Source: Moraxellaceae bacterium
GTDB lineage: Bacteria > Pseudomonadota > Gammaproteobacteria > Pseudomonadales > Moraxellaceae
Reading direction: 5' to 3'
Length of the DNA: 64,000 bases
NCBI GenBank assembly: GCA_030646295.1
Contig: JAUSND010000012.1
Span: 187,723 to 251,722 of the forward strand
The notes beneath the pieces are model-generated. The model made no database searches. It was not told the DNA's origin and was given only the letters and a program-made list of their open reading frames with translations. Position 1 is the stretch's first letter. The number at the start of each line of letters is the position of its first letter. This document shows, piece by piece, positions 48,617-57,461 of the stretch. The position numbers and the translations under genes are program-made.

Positions 48617-49771
48617 ATGAATCCCATCGTCATCATTGGTACCGGTCTGGCCGGTTACAACCTCGCCAAGGAAATCCGCAAGCTGGACGCCGAGCGGCCG
48701 CTGTTGCTGCTGACCAGTGATGACGGGCGCAGCTACTCCAAGCCCATGCTGTCCACCGGTTATACCAAGAACAAGGATGCCGATGGCCTGGCCATGGCTG
48801 GCGTCGAGCAGATGCGCGAGTCGCTGAAGGCGGACGTGCGTACCGGTCTGCGCGTGAATGCGATTGACCGGGTGGCCAGAACCATTCAGGTGGAGGGCGA
48901 GACGATTGCTTACGGGGCGCTGGTGCTGGCGCTGGGGGCCGACGTGTTCCGGCCCGAGCTGGGTGGCGATGGTGGCGAGCGCGTGCTGGCCGTCAATGAC
49001 CTTGATGACTACGCCCGTTTCCGTACCGCCGCTGCCGGCAAGAAAAAGATCGTCATTATTGGCGGCGGTCTGATCGGTTGCGAGTTTGCCAATGACCTGT
49101 CCAATGGCGGTTATCAGGTTGAGGTGGTCGAGCCGGTGGGACGCGTGCTGCCGACGCTGTTGCCCGAGCGGGCATCGGCCGCCGTGGCCAGTGGTCTGGA
49201 GTCGCTGGGCGTGAAATTCCATTTTGGCCACAGCGTCAAAGGCGTGTGGAAGAAAGACGATGGCGTGGAAGTGGAGCTCAGCAACGGCGAGCGTCTGGCC
49301 GGCGATCTGGTGCTCTCCGCCATCGGCCTGCGTCCGCGCGTCAGCCTGGCCCAGACAGCCGGACTTGAGGTGGGACGTGGCGTGAAGGTGGACCGTTGCC
49401 TGCGCAGCAGTGATGCCTCGATTTATGCACTGGGGGATTGTGCCGAGGTGGAGGGCAAGGTGCTGCTGTATGTGCTGCCGCTGATGGCCGCCGCCCGTGC
49501 GCTGGCCAAGACGCTGACCGGTACTGATACCGCCGTGCAGTACCCGGCCATGCCGGTGCAGATCAAGACGCCGGTGTGCCCGGTGATTGTGTCGCCGGTG
49601 GCCCCGGGGACCGAAGGCAGCTGGGAAGTCGAGGCTGAGGGCAATGATGTGCGTGCCGTGTTCAGGTCGCCGGTCGGTGACGTGCTGGGGTTTGCGCTCA
49701 CGGGTGCCCGTGCCGCCAGTCCTGCCGAGAAAACCGAACTGACAAAGCTGTTGCCGCCGATTCTGGCCTGA
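48617..49771 (+). CDS. rubB: Rubredoxin-NAD(+) reductase
   Basis: The product is 384 residues, an FAD enzyme that takes electrons from NADH and gives them to rubredoxin. It has the N-terminal FAD site (V-I-I-G-T-G-L-A-G), the second nucleotide site (V-I-I-G-G-G-L-I-G-C-E-F) and the FAD ATG-type segment YALGDCAEV. It matches AlkT/RubB-type reductases in length. Ahead of it lie rubA and a terminator; they may be separately regulated. It shares no coding overlap with its neighbours. Confidence 0.93.
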   Translation: MNPIVIIGTGLAGYNLAKEIRKLDAERPLLLLTSDDGRSYSKPMLSTGYTKNKDADGLAMAGVEQMRESLKADVRTGLRVNAIDRVARTIQVEGETIAYGALVLALGADVFRPELGGDGGERVLAVNDLDDYARFRTAAAGKKKIVIIGGGLIGCEFANDLSNGGYQVEVVEPVGRVLPTLLPERASAAVASGLESLGVKFHFGHSVKGVWKKDDGVEVELSNGERLAGDLVLSAIGLRPRVSLAQTAGLEVGRGVKVDRCLRSSDASIYALGDCAEVEGKVLLYVLPLMAAARALAKTLTGTDTAVQYPAMPVQIKTPVCPVIVSPVAPGTEGSWEVEAEGNDVRAVFRSPVGDVLGFALTGARAASPAEKTELTKLLPPILA

Positions 49772-49823
49772 TCCTGCCAGATGACCGGTCGGCCGGTTTG
49801 GCTCGTCCATTCCGGCCGGTGGC

Positions 49824-49882
49824 TTGCCTGGGTGGGACCTCAGCCGCTATAAGTAAGTGGAGAGCGCCTTGATCACGGTCAA
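49824..49882 (+). promoter_or_regulatory. Promoter and FNR/Anr-type box before the SCP2 gene
   Basis: TTGCCT (49824-49829), an 18-base spacer and TATAAG (49848-49853) form a plausible promoter. TTGATCACGGTCAA (49869-49882) matches the FNR consensus TTGAT-N4-ATCAA at nine of ten positions. At about +9 to +22 from the predicted start it would more likely repress than activate. Confidence 0.55.
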
Positions 49883-49911
49883 GGCAATAACAGGCTGACT
49901 GAGGGGTGTCC

Positions 49912-50304
49912 ATGAAACTCAAGATGCTGCTGTGGTACATGGCTCGCCGCATGGAGTTGCTGGCGCGTACCCATCCGGAATTCATCGCCAGGTTGCATGG
50001 ACGCGACTTCACGCTGCAGATTTCCTCGGACGAGGGAACGCAGCGCTTTTTCCGCGTGCGCCACAATCGTGTGGTGTCACGCAATGCGGCACACTCGACA
50101 CCATCCATGACGCTGCATTTTGCCAGCGACGAGATCGGTTTCAATGTGCTGAGCAGTACTGACAAGGCGGCCTTCATGACCGCCATGCAGACGGGTGACG
50201 TCAAGGTGATCGGCGACTTCTCCCTGCTCATGTGGTTCATGTCGATTGCGCCTTACATGCGGCCGCACCGGCGCAAGCCGCAAACCCGGGAGGCCGCCGC
50301 CTGA
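49912..50304 (+). CDS. SCP2 sterol-carrier-domain protein
   Basis: The product is 130 residues from the ATG at 49912, with GAGGGG upstream. The fold-defining segment M-T-L-H-F-A-S-D-E and the later V-K-V-I-G-D-F-S-L-L-M-W-F fit a single SCP2 lipid-binding domain. Bacterial stand-alone versions are of unknown role; UbiJ and UbiT are relatives that aid ubiquinone synthesis. An FNR-type box precedes it, which makes a UbiT-like anaerobic function thinkable, but the sequence does not prove that. It ends 58 bases before the first pelA start. Confidence 0.7.
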   Translation: MKLKMLLWYMARRMELLARTHPEFIARLHGRDFTLQISSDEGTQRFFRVRHNRVVSRNAAHSTPSMTLHFASDEIGFNVLSSTDKAAFMTAMQTGDVKVIGDFSLLMWFMSIAPYMRPHRRKPQTREAAA

Positions 50305-50310
50305 GTGGTA

Positions 50311-50324
50311 TTGATGGCGGTCAA
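50311..50324 (+). promoter_or_regulatory. FNR/Anr-type box upstream of pelA
   Basis: TTGATGGCGGTCAA matches TTGAT-N4-ATCAA at nine of ten positions. Its centre is 50317.5, so activation from -41.5 would start transcription near 50359. A weak -10 (TTGCAT, 50347-50352) lies at the right distance. Confidence 0.55.
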
Positions 50325-50362
50325 TAAACCTGCGTTTTAAACCCCTTTGCATCTGCTGCCGG

Positions 50363-53209
50363 ATGACACCTGCCCGGCGGTATCCCACTATCGGAAGAAT
50401 GGCGCCAAGGACTTCAATCTTGATCCTCTTTGATACACGCAAATCCCTGCGCTGTCTTTCCGCACGCCTGCTGGCGGCGCTGTGTGTGCTTGTCTGCATG
50501 ACAGGTCATGCGGCTGATCCTGCCGTGGCGCTTTTTTATGGCGCCAATCCGCCATGGGACGAGCTACGTGCCTTTGATGTGGTGGTGGTTGATCCCGATC
50601 ATGCGGGTCTGGATCCGCGCCCGCACCAGCATGTCGACAGCCAGGTGTTTGCCTATGTCAGCGTGGGCGAGGTACACCCGAGCCGGCCTTGGTTTGACGA
50701 GGTGCCGGCGGCATGGCGCAAGCAGGAAAACCCGGCATGGGGTTCACGCATCATTGACCAGTCCGCTGCCCAATGGCCTGCCTTTCTGGCGGAGCGCGTG
50801 ATTGCGCCACTGTGGGAGCAGGGTTATCGCGGCTTTTTTCTGGACACGCTTGATTCCTGGCAGCGGCTGGCCCGGACACCGGAACAGCGTGCACGCCAGC
50901 AGGCGGGCCTGATTGCGGCGGTGCGCGCGATCAAGCAGCGGTTTCCCGAGGCCCGTCTCATTTTCAATCGCGGTTTTGAAATCCTGCCGGAGGTACATGA
51001 CCTGGCCTGGATGGTGGCCGGTGAATCGCTGTTCCAGGGGCATGATCCTGCACGCGGTACGGTTACCGAGGTCAGCGAGACGGACCGGCAATGGCTGCTG
51101 GCCCGGCTGGGCGAAGTGCGTGAGCGCTACGGGCTGCCGGTGATGGCGATTGATTACGTGGCCCCGCACCAGCGCCAGCTGGCCCGTCAGACAGCCGAGA
51201 AAATCCGTGCCCTCGGCATGATCCCCTGGGTTACAACGCCGGCGCTGGATACCCTCGGTGTGGGCGCCATCGAGGTGCTGCCGCGCAAGGTGCTGGTGCT
51301 GTACAACCCGGCCGAAAGCCCGGATGTGTTTGTGTCGGAAGTGCAGCGCCTGCTGGCCATGCCACTGGCGTATCTGGGTCTGGTGATCGAGTACCTGCCG
51401 CTGACATCGGAGGTGCCGGCCATCGACTTGACCGGGCGCTATGCCGGCATTGTCAGCTGGCTGCGTGATCCGTCCGTGCTGGAAGGAACGGCATGGCCGC
51501 AATGGCTCAAGGCACAAACCGCCAAGGGCTTGCCGCTGGCGGTGTTCGGCAGCTTTGGCATGCAGCAGGATGTTGACGCCCTGCGCCAGTTCGGGGTGAC
51601 GCCACCTGCCACGCTGCCGGATGCCGACCTGCGCATAGTCACGCAGTCGCCGATGATGGGCTTCGAGCTGCCGCTGCGGCCCCGTGTGGTTGGCTTGCCG
51701 GCCGTGAAGCTGGCGGGCGAGGGCAAGCCCTTGCTCGGGCTGCAGTCGGCCGCAGGTGAACAGTGGCATCCGGCGGCACTGATGCCCTGGGGTGGCTATG
51801 TGCTGGCGCCCTACATGGTCGGCCAGATGCCCGGTAACCAGGGCGAGCGCTGGTACGTCAATCCTGTGGCATTCCTGCGTGCCGCACTGCGCATTGATGC
51901 GGCGGTGCCGGTGCCGGATGTGACCACGGAAAACGGGCGCCGCCTGTTTTTCTCGCACATTGATGGCGACGGGTTTCCCAGCCAGTTTGAGGGCGGGGGC
52001 TTCCGCTTTGCCGGGGAGGTCCTGCGTGATGAGGTGCTCAAGCGTTACCAGTTGCCGGTCACCCTGTCCGTGATTGAGGGTGAAGTGGGACCCAAGGGTC
52101 TCTATGCGCAATTGTCACCGCGTCTGGAAAAAACCGCCCGCGACATGTATGCCCTGCCATGGGTGGAGGCCGCCACCCATACTTATTCGCATCCGTTTTT
52201 CTGGAGTCAGGCCGAAGCGGCGGAAGAAGAGGGCTATCACCTTGCCATCCCCGGTTACCGTTTTGACATGGCGCGCGAAATCAGCGGCTCGGCCGATTAC
52301 ATCAACCGTAACCTGCTGCCGGCGGGCAAGCGTACCCAGGCGGTTTTCTGGACCGGCAATTGCGTGGCCACGGCCTCGGCCCTGGCCGAGGCAGAGCAGG
52401 CCGGTTTGCTCAACATGAATGGTGGCGAAACCACCATCACGCGCAGCCGCAATACCTGGGCGCGTATTGCCGGGCTTGGCTTGCAGCGTAATGGCCATTT
52501 TCAGGTGTTTGCGCCCAACCAGAACGAGAATGTCTACACCGGTAACTGGACGGGCCCGTTTTATGGTTTTGATCGCGTGATCGAAACATTCGAGCTGACG
52601 GATCGCCCTTACCGCTTCAAGCCGGTGAACCTGTATTACCACACCTACTCGGCCAGCAAGCCGGCATCGCTGAATGCCCTGCACCGCATTTATGCCTGGG
52701 TGGCCAGGCAGAACCTGCACCCGGTGTTTGCCTCCGACTACATTCGTAAGGTGCAGGACTTCAACCGCATGGTGATTGCCCGCACGCCTGACGGCTTCCG
52801 GGTGCGCGGTGACGGCCGCTTGCGTACCGTGCGCATTCCGGGGGGGCAGCCTGCAGCACCGGACTGGGCCGCCAGTCCAGGCCTTGCAGGTATGAGCCCG
52901 GCACCAGAGGGGCAGTACCTGCACCTGAGCGGCCCGGCGGCTGACCTGAAACTGACGGCACCGTCAGCAAAAGACGTGTATCTGGCCGAGGCCAACGCCC
53001 GCCTGTCCAGCTTTGAGCGCCGTGGCCGCGACCTGTATTTCGGGCTGGCCGGCAATGTGCCGCTGGCCTTTGCCCTGGGCAATGCGCAGGGCTGCCGTTT
53101 AACCGCAGGTGAAAAACTCCTGCATCCCCACCACAAGGCCGCAGGCCTTGACCACTATCGTCTGGAGCATCATGCAGAGTCGGCGTTTAAGCTCGATTGC
53201 GGCGCCTGA
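50363..53209 (+). CDS. pelA: Pel hydrolase/deacetylase
   Basis: PelA trims and deacetylates the cationic Pel polysaccharide in the periplasm. The longest frame has 948 residues. A signal peptide ends near residue 50. The glycoside hydrolase domain (about 52-300) has Asp161 (GFFLDTLDSW) and Glu221 (VAGESL), matching the P. aeruginosa active site. The deacetylase domain has Asp533/Asp535 (HIDGDGF) and His605/His609 (THTYSH). The start is unsettled: the ATGs at 50363 and 50399 lack a good ribosome-binding site, while a TTG at 50420 has AAGGA eight bases upstream and gives a normal signal peptide. Confidence 0.94.
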   Translation: MTPARRYPTIGRMAPRTSILILFDTRKSLRCLSARLLAALCVLVCMTGHAADPAVALFYGANPPWDELRAFDVVVVDPDHAGLDPRPHQHVDSQVFAYVSVGEVHPSRPWFDEVPAAWRKQENPAWGSRIIDQSAAQWPAFLAERVIAPLWEQGYRGFFLDTLDSWQRLARTPEQRARQQAGLIAAVRAIKQRFPEARLIFNRGFEILPEVHDLAWMVAGESLFQGHDPARGTVTEVSETDRQWLLARLGEVRERYGLPVMAIDYVAPHQRQLARQTAEKIRALGMIPWVTTPALDTLGVGAIEVLPRKVLVLYNPAESPDVFVSEVQRLLAMPLAYLGLVIEYLPLTSEVPAIDLTGRYAGIVSWLRDPSVLEGTAWPQWLKAQTAKGLPLAVFGSFGMQQDVDALRQFGVTPPATLPDADLRIVTQSPMMGFELPLRPRVVGLPAVKLAGEGKPLLGLQSAAGEQWHPAALMPWGGYVLAPYMVGQMPGNQGERWYVNPVAFLRAALRIDAAVPVPDVTTENGRRLFFSHIDGDGFPSQFEGGGFRFAGEVLRDEVLKRYQLPVTLSVIEGEVGPKGLYAQLSPRLEKTARDMYALPWVEAATHTYSHPFFWSQAEAAEEEGYHLAIPGYRFDMAREISGSADYINRNLLPAGKRTQAVFWTGNCVATASALAEAEQAGLLNMNGGETTITRSRNTWARIAGLGLQRNGHFQVFAPNQNENVYTGNWTGPFYGFDRVIETFELTDRPYRFKPVNLYYHTYSASKPASLNALHRIYAWVARQNLHPVFASDYIRKVQDFNRMVIARTPDGFRVRGDGRLRTVRIPGGQPAAPDWAASPGLAGMSPAPEGQYLHLSGPAADLKLTAPSAKDVYLAEANARLSSFERRGRDLYFGLAGNVPLAFALGNAQGCRLTAGEKLLHPHHKAAGLDHYRLEHHAESAFKLDCGA

Positions 53210-54086
53210 GCGCCGGCGCTTCATGTCACCGGCCCACATCCTCGGATTCGGGCTGGTGGTGGCGTTCGCCCTGTTGGCGGTCTATCCGGGGCAAAGTCTG
53301 GAGCGACGTATCCAGGCCACCGTGCAGGCCGACTCCTTGTCGCTGGTCTACCTGCAGGCGTGGCTGCGCGCCATGCCGGAAGACCATGCCTTGCGTCTGC
53401 TCGTGGCAAGACGCCTGCTGGCGCGCGGTGACCTGCCCGAGGTTGCCATCATGCTGCAGCCTTTGCTGAGCCGGGATGAGGCAGCGCTGGGGCAGTTTTT
53501 CCGCGAGGCGCAAATCCTCAAGCTGGATTTGCTGGTGCAGGAAATGTGGCAGATTCCGGTTGGCCAGCCCGGCTTCAGGGCGGCGCAGCAGCGGGTGGAG
53601 CAGCACCTGAACATGCTGGCCACCCATGACTGGGATGAAGACAACCTCAACCTGTTCATCCGCGAGGCACAGAGTGCCGGTGCCGCCGCTGCCGCACAGC
53701 CCTTCATGCATCGCCTGCTGGAAAAATACCCGCAGATGGCGCCGCAAATGCGCGAGCAGTTAACTGCCATGGAACTGGCCGGCGGTAATCCCCGTGCGGT
53801 GGCGGCCCTGTATTTCCAGGGCATGGACCAGTCCCGTTCAACGGCGGAGAAGCGTGAAAAATTCATTGCAGGCCTGCGTGTCCTGCAGGCGGGCGACCTC
53901 ATGGCCGAGGTGCCGGAAGCCGCACGCGTGCACGGGGCGGCACTGGAGAATGACCCGGCCACCCTTGAGTTCCTGACACGCCTGATGACGCAGGCCAATC
54001 GCATGGATCGTGCCGAATACTATGTGACACGGCTGCTGCGGCAGCAGACGGCCGAGGCGCGTGCCCTCCAGGAGTCACGACCATGA
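53172..54086 (+). CDS. pelB: PelB N-terminal part: inner-membrane-anchored TPR protein
   Basis: The product is 304 residues from the ATG at 53172 (GGAG upstream), overlapping pelA by 38 bases. A basic N-terminus (R-R-L..E-R-R-R-F) and one helix (about 20-37) make a type II membrane anchor. The rest is helical, TPR-like, and should lie in the periplasm. It corresponds to the N-terminal part of the single PelB of P. aeruginosa (about 1190 residues). The stop overlaps the next start (ATGA). A start at 53223 is possible but lacks a good ribosome-binding site. Confidence 0.78.
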   Translation: MQSRRLSSIAAPERRRFMSPAHILGFGLVVAFALLAVYPGQSLERRIQATVQADSLSLVYLQAWLRAMPEDHALRLLVARRLLARGDLPEVAIMLQPLLSRDEAALGQFFREAQILKLDLLVQEMWQIPVGQPGFRAAQQRVEQHLNMLATHDWDEDNLNLFIREAQSAGAAAAAQPFMHRLLEKYPQMAPQMREQLTAMELAGGNPRAVAALYFQGMDQSRSTAEKREKFIAGLRVLQAGDLMAEVPEAARVHGAALENDPATLEFLTRLMTQANRMDRAEYYVTRLLRQQTAEARALQESRP

Positions 54087-56878
54087 AGCGCAGTCTTGTC
54101 CTGATGGCGCTGTGCAGCAGCGTCGCACTGGCAGAGCCGGCTGCTTCGCCGCTTGATCTGACCAGCGCGCCCTCGGCGCCGTTTAATCAGGTACGCTTCC
54201 AGCTTGGCTACGATGTGTACCTGGCCAGCGGCAATCTGGCGGCGGCCTACCGGGTGGCGGAGCGCGGTGTGCAGGAGCGCCCGCGCGATGTCGAGTGGCG
54301 CCGTCGGCTGGCCACGGTCGCGCAGTGGCTGAACAAGCCGGAAGTGGCGCTGGCCAACTGGCTGGCCATTGCCCGCCAGACCGGCGACGCCGCTGCCTGG
54401 CGTGAGGTCGGGCGCATCGCCCCGGCCGTGGCGGACAGCGAGGCCATGCTGGCCTACTGGCAGCACGAACTGCAGCGCCAGCCGGGCAACGAAAAAGCAC
54501 TGAAGGCATTGCTGGCCTCCTATGAGCAGGCCGGGCGGCCGGATGAGGCACTGCTGGTGCTGAAGCGCCAGCCCCGCAGCCGCGCCGTGCTGGAGGCCGA
54601 AGCCGATCTGGCCGAGCGTACCGGTCATGACGAAGTTGCCGTGGCGGCGCTGCTGGAACTCAATCGCCGTTTTGGTCCTGAGGAAGCCTGGGTAGTGCGG
54701 GCGGCCGGCCTGCACCTGCAGCGTGGTCAGGTGGCCCAGGCCGAGGCCCTGCTGGCATCGGCCGAGCCTGCCATGCCGGCAACGGCCCTGCAGTTCTGGC
54801 AGTTGCGTGCCGATGTGGCCGAGCTCTCGGGTGATCAGGCGGCGGCGGTTCGCGCCTATGGGCGCATTGAGGCCAGTGGCAAGGCCAGTAGCGACAGCCT
54901 GACACGACAGGCGGATCTGCTGCAGGAAAAAGATCCCCTCGCGGCCGCACGGCTGCAAGTGCTGGCGTGGCAGACCGATCACAAGCCCGAAGCGGTGGAG
55001 TCCGCCCTGTACCACTGGTCAAGGGTCGAGGCATGGGCGCCGGCAGAGGCATTTCTGGCAACGCTGACGGCAGACGAGCTGGCCATGCTGGAGCAGCACC
55101 CCGGGTTTCTGCAGCAACGTGCCAACCTGCATCTGGCACGAGGCCGTGGCGATGCGGCCGGCCGCGACCTGCGCGCGGCCATGGCACTTGCGCCCCGGGA
55201 TAATTATTTGCGGCAGGCGTGGATGGCCTGGCTGGTCAGCCAGGGCGAACCGTCAGTGCTGCGCCGCATGCTGCAGGAAGGACGCAGTCAGGCAGCACGC
55301 CAGCCGGACCTCTGGCCGGTCTGGGCTGCGGGCTGGAACCGTCTGGATGCACCTGACCAGGCACTGCCGTGGCTGCAGGCACATTACCGGCTCAGGCGCG
55401 ATGACCTGAGTGCACTGGCGCTGGCCGATACCTTGCGTGCCGATGGCCGCGAGGCACAGGCGCTGGTGCTGGAACAGTCCGTATGGTCGCGCCGGCTGGG
55501 TGCGGCCCCGAGCTCGGCTGACCTGCAACGGGAATATGCCGATGCCCTGTTCCGTCTGCAGCTGGCTAGGCTACCGGTTGATCCGCGCCGGCAGGCGCTG
55601 CACACCCTGATCCAGCGTGAGCAGGGCAAGGATGGCCGTGTCAGGGAGTACGTGCGCGATCTCGTGCTGGGCGAGGCATGGGCCGGCGAGGCCATTGATA
55701 CCGAACCGCCACGGGTAGGCCGCGAGCTGCCGTCCGACCAGCCCCTGCCGCTGTGGTCGCAGCTGGGCACCGCCCTGCTGATGGACGATACCGCCACCCT
55801 GGAGACGCTGCTGGAGACCCCCGACCGCTTGCCCGCCAATGACCGTACGGTGGCCGCCATCCGGCTGGGCCGCACCGGACAGGCGAGCGAGCTGGCTGCT
55901 GACAGCGCCGAATCACGCCCGTATGACGATGTGGCCGACCAGTATCTGCAGGAGCGTATCTGGCGCGATGGCGACCGGGTGGATATCGCCATCCAGTACG
56001 AAGACTGGGATTCCCTGTACCGTGACATTCTCGCGGTCGATCTGGTGCATGGTCTGACCGAGCACCTGCATCTGCATCTGGCGCATGAGGCAGCAAGGCT
56101 GTCGAGTGACCCGCAGCAGATCCGCCTGCCCGAGGACCAGCAGGCTTTTTCGCTGGCCGGCCTCATCTGGCAGGGCGAGCGTCTCCGCATGGAGGGAGCG
56201 CTTACTTACCTCGATGGCATTGATGCTAATGCAGGATTGTACGGCGACCTGCAGTGGAACGCGTACCCGTGGCTGTTCGAGGCGCGCGGTGGTCTGGCGC
56301 AGCCGGCCACAGACACCGCCGGCCTGCGCGTCGGCGGCTACAAGGATTACCTGCAGCTGGGCACCAGCTGGCAGGTCACGCCCCGCAACAGCCTCCAGCT
56401 GCAGCTTGAGCACGCACTTTATTCTGCCCAGGCTGGCGACGGCGAGCTGGGCGATGCCGATACCCTGACCGCAAGCTGGCGCTACCAGCTCATGGGCGAT
56501 GTGGCCCTCATTACCCGCCTGGTCGAGCTGCAGTCGCAAGCCGAGTCGACCTTGCCGGCCAGCCTGCTGCCGGTACTGCCGGTGGGTGCACCGGCCAACC
56601 CTGCCTTTTTTGTGCCTGCCCCGTACACGCAGGCCGGATTCGGCATGGCCTTTAACGAGAGCGCCGAGGCCGGCTACCAGCGCCGCTGGCGTCCGTTCGG
56701 CCATGCCGGCCTGACCTATGACAGCGTCGTTGATCTGGGCTACGAGGGCCGCATCGGCGTGCTCGGTCCGGTGGTCGGGCGCGACCGCCTGCGCTTCTAC
56801 GCGTCAGGCAGCTATGGCGCCCAGGTCAATGCCGCTCCCAGCCTTACCCTGAATCTGGACTATCTGTTCTTCTACTGA
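54083..56878 (+). CDS. pelB: PelB C-terminal part: TPR and outer-membrane porin
   Basis: The product is 931 residues. It begins with its own signal peptide (M-K-R-S-L-V-L-M-A-L-C-S-S-V-A-L-A), unlike the single-chain PelB. Residues about 30-600 are TPR-type helical repeats, with many Ala/Leu/Trp helix pairs. About 640-931 is a beta-barrel that ends in an aromatic strand (N-L-D-Y-L-F-F-Y), the usual outer-membrane signature. It should form the export pore for Pel, with the TPR part holding PelA. Coupled to the previous gene by a four-base overlap. Confidence 0.88.
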   Translation: MKRSLVLMALCSSVALAEPAASPLDLTSAPSAPFNQVRFQLGYDVYLASGNLAAAYRVAERGVQERPRDVEWRRRLATVAQWLNKPEVALANWLAIARQTGDAAAWREVGRIAPAVADSEAMLAYWQHELQRQPGNEKALKALLASYEQAGRPDEALLVLKRQPRSRAVLEAEADLAERTGHDEVAVAALLELNRRFGPEEAWVVRAAGLHLQRGQVAQAEALLASAEPAMPATALQFWQLRADVAELSGDQAAAVRAYGRIEASGKASSDSLTRQADLLQEKDPLAAARLQVLAWQTDHKPEAVESALYHWSRVEAWAPAEAFLATLTADELAMLEQHPGFLQQRANLHLARGRGDAAGRDLRAAMALAPRDNYLRQAWMAWLVSQGEPSVLRRMLQEGRSQAARQPDLWPVWAAGWNRLDAPDQALPWLQAHYRLRRDDLSALALADTLRADGREAQALVLEQSVWSRRLGAAPSSADLQREYADALFRLQLARLPVDPRRQALHTLIQREQGKDGRVREYVRDLVLGEAWAGEAIDTEPPRVGRELPSDQPLPLWSQLGTALLMDDTATLETLLETPDRLPANDRTVAAIRLGRTGQASELAADSAESRPYDDVADQYLQERIWRDGDRVDIAIQYEDWDSLYRDILAVDLVHGLTEHLHLHLAHEAARLSSDPQQIRLPEDQQAFSLAGLIWQGERLRMEGALTYLDGIDANAGLYGDLQWNAYPWLFEARGGLAQPATDTAGLRVGGYKDYLQLGTSWQVTPRNSLQLQLEHALYSAQAGDGELGDADTLTASWRYQLMGDVALITRLVELQSQAESTLPASLLPVLPVGAPANPAFFVPAPYTQAGFGMAFNESAEAGYQRRWRPFGHAGLTYDSVVDLGYEGRIGVLGPVVGRDRLRFYASGSYGAQVNAAPSLTLNLDYLFFY

Positions 56879-56910
56879 CCGTGGGCCCGAGGCCTGCAAG
56901 AGAGGATGTA

Positions 56911-57450
56911 ATGCACTACGCACATTTCCTGAAACGACTGCTGATGCTGTTGCCGGTACTGGCGCTTGCCGCCTGTTCCACCCTGGAGACATCGCCGGCC
57001 CCGTCACTCGACACAGCCGCACGCTGGGCATTGCTGCCGGCCGTGAACAACACCGAAACCGCCCAGGCCGGCGGCCGTCTGGACGCCCTGACCGCCAGCC
57101 TGTTGCAGGCCCGTGGCATCAAGGACCTGCAGCGCCACCCCGGGTCCGGCAATGAAAGCCTGCTGGCGCCGGCGGATCGTGCTGCCCAGGATGCCGCGCT
57201 GGCATGGGCACGCAGCCAGAATGCCAAATATGCCGTGTATGGCTCGGTGCAGGAGTGGCGCTACAAGACCGGCCTCGATGGCGAGCCGGCAGCCGGCCTG
57301 ACCCTGACCGTGGTTGATGTGGCCAGCGGCAAGGTGCTCTGGACGGGCAGCGGTGCCCGTACCGGCTGGAGCCGCGAGGCGGTTGCCGCGGTTGCCCAGA
57401 AGCTGCTCGGCAGCCTGATTGATAAAGCCCTGTCCTCCACCAAGCCCTGA
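56911..57450 (+). CDS. pelC: Pel outer-membrane lipoprotein
   Basis: PelC has 179 residues from the ATG at 56911 (GAGAGGA upstream). The lipobox (L-A-L-A-A-C) puts lipid on Cys22. The mature part starts a compact alpha/beta domain and ends with a conserved Trp region (V-L-W-T-G-S-G). PelC forms a ring below PelB at the outer membrane and funnels the polymer. The length is near that of P. aeruginosa PelC (172). Confidence 0.92.
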   Translation: MHYAHFLKRLLMLLPVLALAACSTLETSPAPSLDTAARWALLPAVNNTETAQAGGRLDALTASLLQARGIKDLQRHPGSGNESLLAPADRAAQDAALAWARSQNAKYAVYGSVQEWRYKTGLDGEPAAGLTLTVVDVASGKVLWTGSGARTGWSREAVAAVAQKLLGSLIDKALSSTKP

Positions 57451-57461
57451 GCAGGAATAAC

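Noticed and set aside
53172-54086. Split pelB as a frameshift or sequencing error.
   Set aside because: The second gene has its own signal peptide and an ATGA start-stop overlap, as expected for two real genes.
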